Shown: positions 1 to 7,932 of the stretch, piece after piece
Numbering within the stretch: the stretch's first letter is position 1
Layout of the letters: each line of letters opens with the position of its first letter
DNA from: Sphingomonas panni
GTDB lineage: Bacteria > Pseudomonadota > Alphaproteobacteria > Sphingomonadales > Sphingomonadaceae
Direction: 5' to 3'
Length of the DNA: 64,000 nt
Assembly (NCBI RefSeq): GCF_022664435.1
Contig: NZ_JAKREU010000007.1
Coordinates: forward strand, 62,001 to 126,000
Made by a program: the position numbers and the translations under genes
The notes under the pieces: generated by a model
What the model was told of the DNA's origin: nothing
Seen by the model: only the letters and a program-made list of their open reading frames with translations
Databases searched by the model: none

Positions 1-62
1 ACAGGGACCGGACGGGGCCTTGTGTCCGGCGGTCGGTCGAACCGATAATGAAGGTCATGCAC

Positions 63-260
63 GTGGCGAAAGTTACCCCCGTCGAATTCATGCGGCAGGT
101 CCGGGCCGAAACCGCCAAGGTGGCGTGGCCGACCCGCAAGGAAACGGTGATGACCGCGGTGATGGTCGTCATCATGACCTCGCTGCTGGCGATCTTCTTC
201 CTCGGCGTGGATTCGGCGTTCGACGCGATCGTCAAGGGCCTGCTGAAGCTCGCCCAGTAA
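63..260 (+). CDS. secE: preprotein translocase subunit SecE
   Basis: Small single-span subunit of the SecYEG inner-membrane channel; it clamps the two halves of SecY. The protein has the classic SecE layout: a short amphipathic start, the conserved KVAWPTRKE cytoplasmic motif, one hydrophobic span (about residues 30-48) and a short tail. I chose the GTG at 63 because a GAAGG ribosome site lies 8 nt upstream and sphingomonad SecE normally begins MAKVTP; an in-frame ATG at 48 would add five residues. It sits 34 nt before nusG, the standard secE-nusG pair. Confidence 0.93.
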   Translation: MAKVTPVEFMRQVRAETAKVAWPTRKETVMTAVMVVIMTSLLAIFFLGVDSAFDAIVKGLLKLAQ

Positions 261-294
261 CCCACGCCTTCCCGAAATAGCTTTAAGGACAACC

Positions 295-834
295 ATGTCG
301 CGCTGGTACATCATTCACGCCTATTCCGGGTTCGAGGGCAAGGTCCGCGATTCGATCCTGTCCGAAGCGACGCGCCTCGGCCTCGACCACGCCGTCGAGG
401 CGATCGAGGTCCCGACCGAGAATGTGACCGAAGTCCGTCGCGGCAAGAAGGTGCAGTCCGAGCGCAAGTTCATGCCCGGTTACGTGCTGGCGAAGCTTGA
501 CCTGAGCGACCAGGTCTACCACCTCGTCAAGAACACGCCGAAGGTCACCGGCTTCCTGGGATCGTCGGGCAAGCCGCAGGCGATCAGCGAGGCGGAAGCC
601 ACGCGGATGCTGAACAGCAAGGAAGAGGCCGCCGCCTCGCCCACCAAGCAGAAGATCAAGGTCGATTTCGAGATCGGCGATTCGGTCAAGGTGCTGGACG
701 GCCCGTTCGCGAGCTTCAACGGCGTGGTCGAGGAACTGGACTTCGACAAGTCGAAGGTGAAGGTCAGCGTGTCGATCTTCGGACGCGCGACCCCGGTCGA
801 ACTGGATTTCGAGCAAGTGGAACGAAGCAAGTAA
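295..834 (+). CDS. nusG: transcription termination/antitermination protein NusG
   Basis: Transcription elongation factor that bridges RNA polymerase to Rho or to the ribosome. The 179 residues cover the NGN domain, which starts RWYIIHAYSGFEGKV and contains the FMPGYVLAKLDL core, and a C-terminal KOW domain (about residues 125-179) with GDSVKVLDGPFASFNG and the VEEL strand. Length is typical. It follows secE closely and is probably co-transcribed with it. A structured element and an intrinsic terminator follow, so rplK downstream is unlikely to depend on this transcript. Confidence 0.97.
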   Translation: MSRWYIIHAYSGFEGKVRDSILSEATRLGLDHAVEAIEVPTENVTEVRRGKKVQSERKFMPGYVLAKLDLSDQVYHLVKNTPKVTGFLGSSGKPQAISEAEATRMLNSKEEAAASPTKQKIKVDFEIGDSVKVLDGPFASFNGVVEELDFDKSKVKVSVSIFGRATPVELDFEQVERSK

Positions 835-852
835 GGCGAATGCCTGACTTGC

Positions 853-924
853 TGTCCGCACGCAGTTAGCGAACGCTAACTGCGAGACGGCGGACACCGG
901 CCGGCGGGTGCAACCCGACCGACG
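853..924 (+). other. structured element downstream of nusG (copy 1)
   Basis: About 70 nt that can fold as an outer stem (TGTCCGC at 853-859 with GCGGACA at 890-896), an inner perfect 11-bp hairpin (861-871 with 874-884) and a further GC hairpin (about 900-922, CGGGT against ACCCG). A clearly similar element follows rplA at 4107-4183, sharing GTTAGCG, GAGACGGCG, GGCCGGCGGG and CCCGACCGACG. It may be a regulatory mRNA structure of the ribosomal-protein locus or a small repeat family; the sequence does not decide. Confidence 0.5.
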
Positions 925-929
925 TTAGC

Positions 930-959
930 GGCGTAGGGCGAAGGCCCTGCGCCGTTTTT
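930..959 (+). terminator. intrinsic terminator after nusG
   Basis: GGCGTAGGG pairs with CCCTGCGCC around a 6-nt loop, followed by GTTTTTG. It ends the secE-nusG transcript before the two inserted minus-strand genes. Confidence 0.8.
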
Positions 960-1002
960 GTTTAAAAGCGATTGGCCATTTAGCGTGGCTTGAACCCATC
1001 TT

Positions 1003-1863
1003 TTATCGGTATTCGCTTACTTTTCGACGGCGTTCACCGGGCATGGCATGATCCATACGTACAAAGAAACTGGCATCATTATAACTTAATATGTATGGCT
1101 TCACAGGCTTAATACCCAATATATCGCCTAGCTCTTCAGGGCTTACTACCCGAGCTTTTAATGATTTTAGAGGCTCTTTTTTTGACAGAGTTTTACATGC
1201 TTTTAGCAATGAACGATCCGAAGTCAAAAAATAACCCAATCCGTAATGTTCTGCCGTACGGATATGCCACGCATCTTGGCTACATTTCTCTCCGAGCTGC
1301 TGCTTCAAAAGATCATACAATCTTTTGAACAACATATCATCTGATTGTCTTAAACGATTACGCTGCTGATCCTGCAAAGAAGGCAGCTTCATCCAACTTG
1401 GCCCGATCATCGAAAAAACCCAACCATCGATCGGTTTGATTTCTAAGCCCTGAAATAGCGAATAATCGACGTAACCATACCCCCGATATCGTCCTACTGG
1501 CTGCCGAAATTTTTCTTCTTCTAATTCAGCAGACTGGAAGAATTTTATTGCCCCGGACCTAGCTAAATGAGTTAAGCTTACAAGGTAGCTAGCCTGCCTA
1601 TGACGCTCGGAATTATTTTTTCGGCCATACACCGGAACGCGCGCAACATATCCCCCACGACTATGCTTAATCCATTTACCTTCATGAGTGACAGCTAGAT
1701 CTAAAACAGTGTTATCGACGAGTATGGTGGCTATCTCTTTCCCCGCTGCATCCTTTCTCGTTTTGTGAGTAGCGTACTGTAAAAGCGCGCGAGCAATCAG
1801 GGGAATAAGCTTGAACCGGAGGCGCTCGGGAAGCGCAAGGAAGCGTCTATAACAGTGAAACAC
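1003..1863 (-). CDS. PIN-domain-like protein, probably horizontally acquired
   Basis: 286 residues, not confidently assigned. The pattern fits a PIN-type ribonuclease fold: an early Asp in a hydrophobic strand (ILVDNTVLD, D50), acidic residues mid-protein (E113-E117), and a late block DAWHIRTAEHYGLGYFLTSD (D197, D216), which is how PIN proteins place their metal-binding residues. The N-terminal 45 residues are basic and helical. The DNA is visibly AT-richer than everything around it, with A/T-ending codons, so transfer is likely. It lies alone between nusG and rplK on the minus strand, with no small antitoxin gene recognised beside it. The 120 nt upstream of its start are AT-rich and contain inverted repeats. 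It could be an orphan toxin, a defence nuclease or a non-catalytic relative. Confidence 0.6.
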   Translation of the reverse strand: MFHCYRRFLALPERLRFKLIPLIARALLQYATHKTRKDAAGKEIATILVDNTVLDLAVTHEGKWIKHSRGGYVARVPVYGRKNNSERHRQASYLVSLTHLARSGAIKFFQSAELEEEKFRQPVGRYRGYGYVDYSLFQGLEIKPIDGWVFSMIGPSWMKLPSLQDQQRNRLRQSDDMLFKRLYDLLKQQLGEKCSQDAWHIRTAEHYGLGYFLTSDRSLLKACKTLSKKEPLKSLKARVVSPEELGDILGIKPVKPYILSYNDASFFVRMDHAMPGERRRKVSEYR

Positions 1864-1984
1864 GACACCCCCGATAATCAGAATAACCTAATGCATCACG
1901 TTAAAGGATTTTTGCATCGAGTCTAACGCGATTACCGGAGCTTGATTCTCAAGATGCAAAACTCGATGGTTTTTCCTTTGCCCC

Positions 1985-2806
1985 TCACCCCTTCCTGAGC
2001 GCAATCTCCAACGCCACCTCCCACCCGCCCGGCTCCCACTGCGTCCGCCGCCCACCCCGCCGCCACTCCAACTGCGCGTACTCCACCATCCGCATCTCTT
2101 CCTCGGCCAGCAGCAACCCGGCGCGATAGTCCTTCGCCTTGCGCTCGATAAACGCGGCGTTGCTCTCGCCGCGCTTCGGCGCGAGGTCGGGTTCGGCCAG
2201 CCCTTTCGCCCGGCGGTCGTTCCACGCGATCATCTGCATCGCCTGCGCTGCGGTCATCGCCGGGATCGGCGGGGGATCGTTATGGCGCCAATGGTCGTGG
2301 ACATTGGCTTCGGGCAGCGAGCTTTCGAGCAGCGCCGCCTCCAGCCGTTCGGAACCGACCGCCAGCGCGACGCGCATTTCGCGGGCGAAGCCGGGGTTGT
2401 TGCGCGCGCGGGCGTAGAAGCTGGAATGGGCGAAGCCGGCGGCGGCTGCCGAGAGGCGGACATTGGCGGTGGCGCTCAAGGCGGCGAGGAAGCGTTGTTC
2501 GGCGTCGCGGTCGATGGTGCGGGTCTTGGAGACGCGCAGTTGCAGGCGGCCTTTCGAACGGACGACGCGCGCCGGCCCTTCCGTCTGATCGGGTTTGGCG
2601 AGGCGGGCGGCGGCTAGGGTCAGGGCGGCCTCCCAGCGCTGGGCGAAGTCGGGGTCGGCGTTCCTCCGCTTGGTGAGCATCGAGCGGTTGAGGCCGGTTA
2701 TGCGGCCGGCGTCGCGGGCGTTGCCGGTGCGTTCGAGTTGGCTAAGGAAGGCGGCGTTCTGCAGCGCCTGCTTGCGGCTGTACGGGCGGGGCTTGCGGTC
2801 GGGCAT
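1985..2806 (-). CDS. protein with duplicated HTH-like unit (terminase-small-subunit-like)
   Basis: 273 residues from the ATG at 2806; an upstream in-frame start at 2932 would add a low-complexity leader and is less likely. Two similar segments, about residues 17-69 and 103-157, each read as a helical DNA-binding-like unit: FLSQLERTGNARDAGRITGL and FLAALSATANVRLSAAAAGF, then a S-x-hydrophobic-Y/T-x-RR/RA-N-P/D-x-F motif, then a long helix. This resembles the HTH of phage terminase small subunits, duplicated. The C-terminal 100 residues are charged, with no recognised fold. Codon use is high GC like the host, so it is either native or an old arrival, unlike its AT-rich neighbour. Function unknown; DNA binding is inferred only. 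Confidence 0.7.
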   Translation of the reverse strand: MPDRKPRPYSRKQALQNAAFLSQLERTGNARDAGRITGLNRSMLTKRRNADPDFAQRWEAALTLAAARLAKPDQTEGPARVVRSKGRLQLRVSKTRTIDRDAEQRFLAALSATANVRLSAAAAGFAHSSFYARARNNPGFAREMRVALAVGSERLEAALLESSLPEANVHDHWRHNDPPPIPAMTAAQAMQMIAWNDRRAKGLAEPDLAPKRGESNAAFIERKAKDYRAGLLLAEEEMRMVEYAQLEWRRGGRRTQWEPGGWEVALEIALRKG

Positions 2807-2961
2807 GGTGCGTACCGGATCAGGCGGAATCCTACATTGCAAGGGGGGCCGGTTTGCGCTAAGCGCGCCGCTTCCCAAACGACAGTTTTGGAAACCATGG
2901 CGGGAGGCCGGTCCGACAGGGCCGCGCCGCACGAACCGCTAAACTTGAAAGAGAGTGAACC

Positions 2962-3393
2962 ATGGCCAAGAAGATTACCGGCTATATCAAGCTGCAGGTG
3001 CCGGCGGGCGAAGCCAAGCCGTCGCCGCCGATCGGCCCGGCGCTGGGTCAGCGCGGCGTGAACATCATGGAATTCTGCAAGGCGTTCAACGCGCAGACCG
3101 GCGATGCTCCCAAGGGCACCCCGCTGCCGACGATCATCACCGTCTATGCCGACCGTTCGTTCAGCTTCGAGACGAAGACGCCGCCGGCGACCTACCTCAT
3201 CAAGCAGGCGATCAACCTGAAGTCGGGTTCGAAGGAACCGGGCAAGGTGAAGGCCGGCAGCATCAAGCGTTCGCAGCTGAGCGAAATCGCCACGATGAAG
3301 ATGAAGGATCTGAACGCCAACGACATCGACGCGGCGACGAAGATCATCGAAGGTTCGGCCCGCGCGATGGGCCTCGAAGTGGTGGAGGGTTAA
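2962..3393 (+). CDS. rplK: 50S ribosomal protein L11
   Basis: Component of the GTPase-associated centre of the large subunit; binds 23S rRNA and the L10/L12 stalk base. The 143 residues have the L11 signatures [21 protein letters not shown] and [19 protein letters not shown], then the RNA-binding C-terminal half ending [20 protein letters not shown] ribosome site precedes the ATG. The leader (2807-2961) contains a small hairpin (TTCC.AAAC with GTTT.GGAA near 2872-2893) and must hold the promoter, because the upstream genes face the other way. rplA starts 4 nt later. Confidence 0.98.
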   Translation: MAKKITGYIKLQVPAGEAKPSPPIGPALGQRGVNIMEFCKAFNAQTGDAPKGTPLPTIITVYADRSFSFETKTPPATYLIKQAINLKSGSKEPGKVKAGSIKRSQLSEIATMKMKDLNANDIDAATKIIEGSARAMGLEVVEG

Positions 3394-3397
3394 GACT

Positions 3398-4096
3398 GTG
3401 GCCAAGCTGACCAAGAAGGCGAAGACCCTCGCCGCTGCCGTCGATGCGCAGAAGCTGTACGGCGTTGACGAAGCCATTGCGCTCGCCAAGACCCATGCGA
3501 CCGCCAAGTTCGACGAGACGATCGAAGTCGCGCTGAACCTGGGCGTCGATCCGCGTCACGCCGACCAGATGGTCCGTGGCGTCGTGACCCTGCCCAAGGG
3601 CACCGGCAAGACCGTGCGCGTCGGCGTGTTCGCCCGCGGCGCGAAGGCCGAGGAAGCCACGGCGGCGGGTGCCGATGTCGTCGGCGCCGAGGACCTGATG
3701 GACGCGATCCAGGGCGGCAAGATCGACTTCGATCGCTGCATCGCGACCCCGGACATGATGGGCCTGGTCGGTCGTCTCGGCAAGATCCTGGGTCCGAAGG
3801 GCCTGATGCCGAACCCGAAGCTGGGCACGGTCACCATGAACGTCGCGGCTGCGGTCGAAGCGGCCAAGGGCGGCCAGGTGGAATATCGCGTCGAAAAGGC
3901 CGGCATCATCCATTCGGGCATCGGCAAGGCGTCGTTCTCGGCCGCCGACCTGCGCGAAAACTTCGACGCACTGGTCGATGCGGTGGTGAAGGCCAAGCCG
4001 TCGGGCGCCAAGGGCAAGTATGTCCGCAAGGTTGCGGTCAGCTCGTCGATGGGCCCGGGGATTAAAGTTGACACCACGGAAGTGGCTGGCGCGTAA
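3398..4096 (+). CDS. rplA: 50S ribosomal protein L1
   Basis: Forms the mobile L1 stalk of the large subunit; in other bacteria it also represses its own operon by binding mRNA. GTG start 4 nt after rplK. The 232 residues contain the L1 signature [18 protein letters not shown] and the C-terminal [16 protein letters not shown] region. Length is standard. A structured element and a terminator follow, and no rplJ or rplL occurs in the window, so the L11-L1 unit ends here. Confidence 0.98.
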   Translation: MAKLTKKAKTLAAAVDAQKLYGVDEAIALAKTHATAKFDETIEVALNLGVDPRHADQMVRGVVTLPKGTGKTVRVGVFARGAKAEEATAAGADVVGAEDLMDAIQGGKIDFDRCIATPDMMGLVGRLGKILGPKGLMPNPKLGTVTMNVAAAVEAAKGGQVEYRVEKAGIIHSGIGKASFSAADLRENFDALVDAVVKAKPSGAKGKYVRKVAVSSSMGPGIKVDTTEVAGA

Positions 4097-4106
4097 GCCC
4101 GAGCCG

Positions 4107-4183
4107 CACCGCGTTAGCGCAAGCTAAGGCGGAGACGGCGACAGGCCGGCCGGCGGGGGCGTAGCACCCGACCGACGACGCGG
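4107..4183 (+). other. structured element downstream of rplA (copy 2)
   Basis: Second copy of the element after nusG (853-924). It keeps GTTAGCG/GCTAA as a hairpin, GGAGACGGCG, GGCCGGCGGG and ACCCGACCGACG, with compensating differences in the stems. A second perfect hairpin (CGACGCGGG with CCCGCGTCG, 4176-4200) overlaps its end. Confidence 0.5.
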
Positions 4184-4216
4184 GATTTACTCCCGCGTCG
4201 GCCGACAAACAGAACA

Positions 4217-4254
4217 GGGGGTCGGAGGCTTCGTGCTTCCGGCCCCTTTTCTTT
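4217..4254 (+). terminator. intrinsic terminator after rplA
   Basis: A GC-rich stem (GGGGTCGGAGGC with GCTTCCGGCCCC) and a TTCGT loop are followed by TTTTCTTT. It ends the rplK-rplA transcript. Confidence 0.8.
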
Positions 4255-4273
4255 GGCGGCGGCAGAAGAGGAA

Positions 4274-4302
4274 GCGGGACCCCGGGTCAAGCCCGGGGCG
4301 AC
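4274..4302. repeat. REP-type palindrome, single half
   Basis: GCGGGACCCCGGGTCAAGCC and its pairing half resemble the palindromes at 20108-20139 and 33807-33889. A solitary arm of a longer two-armed repeat seen elsewhere in the window. Confidence 0.6.
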
Positions 4303-4329
4303 GGTTGGGGGAGCGCGGCGCCCTCCCCC

Positions 4330-4824
4330 TCAGATATTGCCCTGTTCCTCCTCCGGCACGTCGTCGTCGGGGCCGTAATAGAGCGCGGCGCATTCGTCGC
4401 GCAGGCAGCCCCCTTCGATCACGATGTCGTCGCGGTACGCGTCGGTGATGAAGCTGAGCGTGTCGATGTGGCGGTCCTCGAAATACATCCGGTGCACGTC
4501 GTCGCGGCCGGCGCCGTAGACGACGCGGGCGACCTTCGACCAGATCGAGGCCATGGTGCACATGCCGCAGGGCTGGAGCGTGGAATAGAGCGTCGCGCCG
4601 CGCAGCTCCATGTCGCGCTCGCTCTCGCAGGCGCGGCGGATCGCCATCATCTCGGCGTGCGCGGTGGCGTCGGGCAGTTCCTGGGTCTGGTTCGGTTCGG
4701 CGGACAGGACGCGGCCGTCCCGGACGATGATCGACCCGAGCGGGGAACAGGATGGGTCGTCGCCCTTGGTCCGGGCGATGGCGATCGCCTGTCGCATCCA
4801 GTGTTCGTCTTGGGGGGTGAGCAT
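4330..4824 (-). CDS. nucleoside deaminase (cytidine/deoxycytidylate deaminase fold)
   Basis: Zinc-dependent hydrolytic deaminase. The active-site HAE motif is near residues 56-58 and the second zinc motif PCGMC near 85-89, both in the order of the CDA/TadA/guanine deaminase superfamily. I chose the ATG at 4824 because a GAAGGG ribosome site lies 8 nt upstream; a TTG at 4830 is also open. The acidic C-terminal tail and IWSKVARVVYGAG are like guanine deaminase-type family members rather than the tRNA enzyme TadA, but the substrate cannot be read from the sequence. It follows the deacetylase-like gene by about 45 nt on the same strand. Confidence 0.85.
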   Translation of the reverse strand: MLTPQDEHWMRQAIAIARTKGDDPSCSPLGSIIVRDGRVLSAEPNQTQELPDATAHAEMMAIRRACESERDMELRGATLYSTLQPCGMCTMASIWSKVARVVYGAGRDDVHRMYFEDRHIDTLSFITDAYRDDIVIEGGCLRDECAALYYGPDDDVPEEEQGNI

Positions 4825-4869
4825 CGGCAATTCCCTTCGCGCGGCTGAACGCGCCGGGGCCGAGAAGGA

Positions 4870-5859
4870 TCAGGTGGCGGCGGCGAGGATGTCGTCGCTC
4901 GACGCTGCGCCCACGCCCAGCCGCGCGAGCAGGCCCAGCACCGCATCCCACCACGCCCAGAAGGCGGCGAGATCGGCGGCGTCGCGGACATAGGGGGTGT
5001 GGCCGGGGACGAGGCTGGGCGAGTGATAGGCGAAGTTGAGGACGCGGGCCCCCTCCCCCACGGCCACGCGGATCGCCTCCAGCACGTCGGCGAGCGGCAT
5101 GTCCTCCGGCGTCAGCGCGACGCGGTGGAGCAGGCCGGTGCGCGCGAGGATGCCCCGCCCGCGAGGGATCCGGCCGGCGGCGCGGTAGAGCGCTGCCCCA
5201 CCGCGCCGCAACCGTCCGGTGAAGACGGTGGTCAGCGGCAGTTCGACGATGGTGCCGTCGGGACCGGTGCGAAAGGCGTGGTTGGCGATGGCGCGATAGT
5301 CCGGCCCGCCCTGCGCGCCATAATCATAGCGGGCGCGCATCGAGCTATCGAGGGCATAGCCGCGTTCCGCCAGCAGCTTGAGCGTGTTGGGGCCGAGACC
5401 GTAGCGGCCGGCGCGGTAGACGGTCGGGCGGGTGCCGGCGAGCGCGGTCAGCGCATCGGTCAGGCGGTCGAGCTTGGCGGCCTCCAGCGCCTTGGGCAGA
5501 TTGCCCGCGAAGCTGCTGTGGGCCGACAGGGCTTCGTCGAACGGCGGGTTGACCCAGGGGTGGAGCTGCGCGCCGATGGTCGCATCGCCCTGCGCCAGCA
5601 CCGCGCGCAGGGCGTCGATCGCGGCGGGATCGGTCGCGACCGGATAGTCGACCAGATAGCAGCTGCGCACGCCCAACCCCGCCATGCGGGCATGGGCGTC
5701 GGGCAAGGCGGCGGTGGTCGCCACGCTCCACCCGTCATGGCTGAAGGGGGCGTTCCAGTCGAACTCCTCCTCGGTATCGACGAAGACGGCGAAGCGCGTG
5801 CCGAACCCGTCGCGCCAGACGACCGGCCGGCCATCGGCGGGCCGAAACGGCGGGCTCAC
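4870..5859 (-). CDS. polysaccharide deacetylase-like protein (WalW-like)
   Basis: 329 residues of the NodB-like barrel type. The first Asp motif FAVFVDTEEEFDW is near the start; then come QLHPWVNPPF, YRAGRYGLGPNTLKLL, a DSS motif (ALDSSMRARYDYG) and a late NFAYHSPSL block. These match deacetylase-like proteins often called WalW in alphaproteobacteria. The GTG start overlaps the stop of the upstream histidine kinase by 4 nt (GTGA), so the two are translationally coupled. No signal peptide is evident. The substrate is unknown; exopolysaccharide processing is a guess from the fold. Confidence 0.8.
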   Translation of the reverse strand: MSPPFRPADGRPVVWRDGFGTRFAVFVDTEEEFDWNAPFSHDGWSVATTAALPDAHARMAGLGVRSCYLVDYPVATDPAAIDALRAVLAQGDATIGAQLHPWVNPPFDEALSAHSSFAGNLPKALEAAKLDRLTDALTALAGTRPTVYRAGRYGLGPNTLKLLAERGYALDSSMRARYDYGAQGGPDYRAIANHAFRTGPDGTIVELPLTTVFTGRLRRGGAALYRAAGRIPRGRGILARTGLLHRVALTPEDMPLADVLEAIRVAVGEGARVLNFAYHSPSLVPGHTPYVRDAADLAAFWAWWDAVLGLLARLGVGAASSDDILAAAT

Positions 5860-7754
5860 CGCTGTTGCGCCTGCCCGACCTCCACCGCGTCCGCCGCCGG
5901 CAGGCGCAGCGTCAGCGTGGCGGTGCCGAAGACGAGCGTGCCGCCCAGCTCGCTGGCGAGATTGCGGGCGAGGCGCAGCGCAAAGCCGGTGCCGAGCAGC
6001 GACTGGTCGCCTTCGTCATCGTCCACGTCGAACACGCTGTCGCCCGGCCATGCATCGAGCGCTGCCGGCCGGTCGAGGACGATCGCGACATGGCCATCGC
6101 CCTCCAGCCCCATGCGGACATAGATCGATTCCTCCGCCTCGCCCGCCGACACCAGCGTCGCGAGCAGGCGGGCGAGCAGGCGTTCGACCGCGCGGCGGTC
6201 GCCGGTCACCGACAGGTCGGTCGGCTCGATCTCCAGCAACGTGCCCCGCAGGTCGCACAGCGAGGCGAGGTCGGCGGCGATCATGTCCAGCACCGGGCGC
6301 AGCGCCACGCTGTCGGCGCGCAGGTCGAGCGCGTCGCCGTCGATGCGGGCGGCGAGGTCGAGATCGTCGATGACGGCGACCAGATCGCGCGAATGGTTGA
6401 GGATCGCCCCGGCGCGGTCGCGATAGACCGGGGGGACGGGGCCGAGCAGCTGAGCCTCGATCATCTCGGCAAAGCCGGCGATCGCGCCTGCCGGGGTGCG
6501 CAGTTCGTGGACCAGCTGGCGCAGCTGGGCGACGCCGGCGTCGCGCGTGGCGACCGGTTCGGCGCGCTCATCGCGGCGCGGACGGCGGGCGGTGCCGCGA
6601 TAGCCGGTGAAGCGGCCGGTCGCATGGTCGAAGGCCGGCACGCCCGACACGCACCATTCGCCCGCCGCATCGCTGTCGCCGCCGATGACGAGGCGCGCGT
6701 CGCGGAACGGGCTGCGCTGGCGGAGCGCACCGGCCGCCACGCCGTCGAAGCGCGCGGTTCCCGGGGCTGCGCCGAAATCGAGCGACAGCCCGACCAACGG
6801 TGCGCGGCTGACCCCTTCGACCCAGCGGATCAGGCCGGCGGCATCGGTTTCGAAGCGGAAGCTGTCCTGCGTACCGGGCAGCGGCGGTGGGGGCGGCGCG
6901 ACGTCCTGCGTGCGTTCGAACGCCTCGATCCGGGCCATGACGTCGACGATGCGGAACGGGCCGGCGGGGTCGGCGGCGGGGGCAAAGAGATCGGCCTGGG
7001 GCGAGACGGGGGCGGGTTTACCGGATACGTCCTGGCCATCCGCCACGCGCGTCACCCCAGCGGAGGCTGGGGTTGCTGCGGGGCGGGCGTCGTCCGCTTG
7101 CGGCGGGAGACCCCAGCCTTCGCTGGGGTGACGCGTGGGGGGGAGTTCGATTTCTGGGTCCGCCTGCGTCGTCGGCGTCGGCTCGGCAGCCTTCGTCACA
7201 GGCGTCACCCCAGCGGAGGCTGGGGTCTCTGTGGGGCTGGCGTCGTCCGATTGCGGCGGGAAACCCCGGCCTTCGCTGGGGTGACGTTGTTGGCTGGCGG
7301 ATGCGGAGACATCGCCTTCGCCGCGGTCGTCGCCCAGCACCAGGTCGGTGCTGCCGAAACTGTCGAGCGCGCGTTGCACTTCGGGGTCGAGGTCGCGGCG
7401 ATTGCGGACGACGCCGCGGGCGGCCGAGCCGAGGCGCGGGAGCAGCGCGAGCCATTCGCCGACCGACAGGGTGGCGCTGCGCAGCACCGGCACCGCCGCC
7501 TCGATCACGTCGGTCGCCAGCAGGTCGACCAGCACGGCGGGCGGGCGGGCATATTCGAGGTCGCGGGCGCTGGCGACGCGGACGGTGCGCGGCACGCCGT
7601 CGCGCAGTTCGTGGAGCAGCGCGATGGCGCGGGGATCGGGGGCCGAGCGGCCGCGCCCGATCAGGTCGACCAGCTGCCGCCACGCCGACGCGCGCGCGCC
7701 CTCGCCCGTCAAATCGGAGGCCAGAACCGTTTCGAGGCTGTCGTCGAAGCGCAC
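5856..7754 (-). CDS. sensor histidine kinase with repeat-derived linker
   Basis: 632 residues. The C-terminal half has a HisKA H-box (QLVHELRTPAGAIAGFAEMI) followed by an ATPase region that is degenerate: the expected N-box is not obvious, but a DDDEGDQSLLGTGFALRLAR segment stands where the G-boxes should be. A PAS-like region lies before it (about residues 290-390). No membrane spans are visible, so it is probably cytoplasmic. The N-terminal third is helical and followed by a low-complexity linker in which two palindromic repeats (DNA 7048-7135 and 7202-7286) are translated in frame, giving two copies of a RHPSEG..PPQ.DDA..TPASAGVT motif. GTG start. No response regulator is adjacent; it is coupled to the deacetylase-like gene. 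Confidence 0.85.
   Translation of the reverse strand: MRFDDSLETVLASDLTGEGARASAWRQLVDLIGRGRSAPDPRAIALLHELRDGVPRTVRVASARDLEYARPPAVLVDLLATDVIEAAVPVLRSATLSVGEWLALLPRLGSAARGVVRNRRDLDPEVQRALDSFGSTDLVLGDDRGEGDVSASASQQRHPSEGRGFPPQSDDASPTETPASAGVTPVTKAAEPTPTTQADPEIELPPTRHPSEGWGLPPQADDARPAATPASAGVTRVADGQDVSGKPAPVSPQADLFAPAADPAGPFRIVDVMARIEAFERTQDVAPPPPPLPGTQDSFRFETDAAGLIRWVEGVSRAPLVGLSLDFGAAPGTARFDGVAAGALRQRSPFRDARLVIGGDSDAAGEWCVSGVPAFDHATGRFTGYRGTARRPRRDERAEPVATRDAGVAQLRQLVHELRTPAGAIAGFAEMIEAQLLGPVPPVYRDRAGAILNHSRDLVAVIDDLDLAARIDGDALDLRADSVALRPVLDMIAADLASLCDLRGTLLEIEPTDLSVTGDRRAVERLLARLLATLVSAGEAEESIYVRMGLEGDGHVAIVLDRPAALDAWPGDSVFDVDDDEGDQSLLGTGFALRLARNLASELGGTLVFGTATLTLRLPAADAVEVGQAQQR
7048..7135. 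repeat. two-armed palindromic repeat inside the histidine kinase gene (copy A)
   Basis: Arms CGCGTCACCCCAGC and GCTGGGGTGACGCG flank inner arms and a spacer. Same family as 7202-7286 and 18765-18847. It lies within coding sequence and keeps the frame open. Confidence 0.85.
7202..7286. repeat. two-armed palindromic repeat inside the histidine kinase gene (copy B)
   Basis: Arms CGTCACCCCAGC and GCTGGGGTGACG, with the same spacer pattern as copy A (GGCGTCGTCCG.TTGCGGCGG). It is encoded in frame in the same linker, 66 nt from copy A. Confidence 0.85.
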
Positions 7755-7932
7755 CGCATTCCCGTCACTCGCACCCGCGCAAATCCGGGGTGCCCACGAC
7801 CCTTAACGCCGCGACCGTTAATACGGAACTGCCCATTTTCGGTACGTCGCAATGTGGGACAATTGCGCTTCCGCGTAATTTTATAATGCTGTAGGCAGGG
7901 CAATCATTCGAACCCTATCACGGAACTCTTTC

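Noticed and set aside
1..62. 3' end of a tRNA before secE
   Set aside because: tRNA-Trp often precedes secE, but no T-arm or CCA end is visible in the first 62 nt, and no tRNA was recognised anywhere in the window.
20..280. 86-codon open frame overlapping secE
   Set aside because: Other frame of the same DNA; secE has the family motifs.
4097..4329. rplJ-rplL expected after rplA
   Set aside because: No L10 or L12 sequence is present; a terminator and a deaminase gene follow instead.
5865..7886. 673-codon plus-strand open frame
   Set aside because: Antisense to the histidine kinase, which has real motifs.
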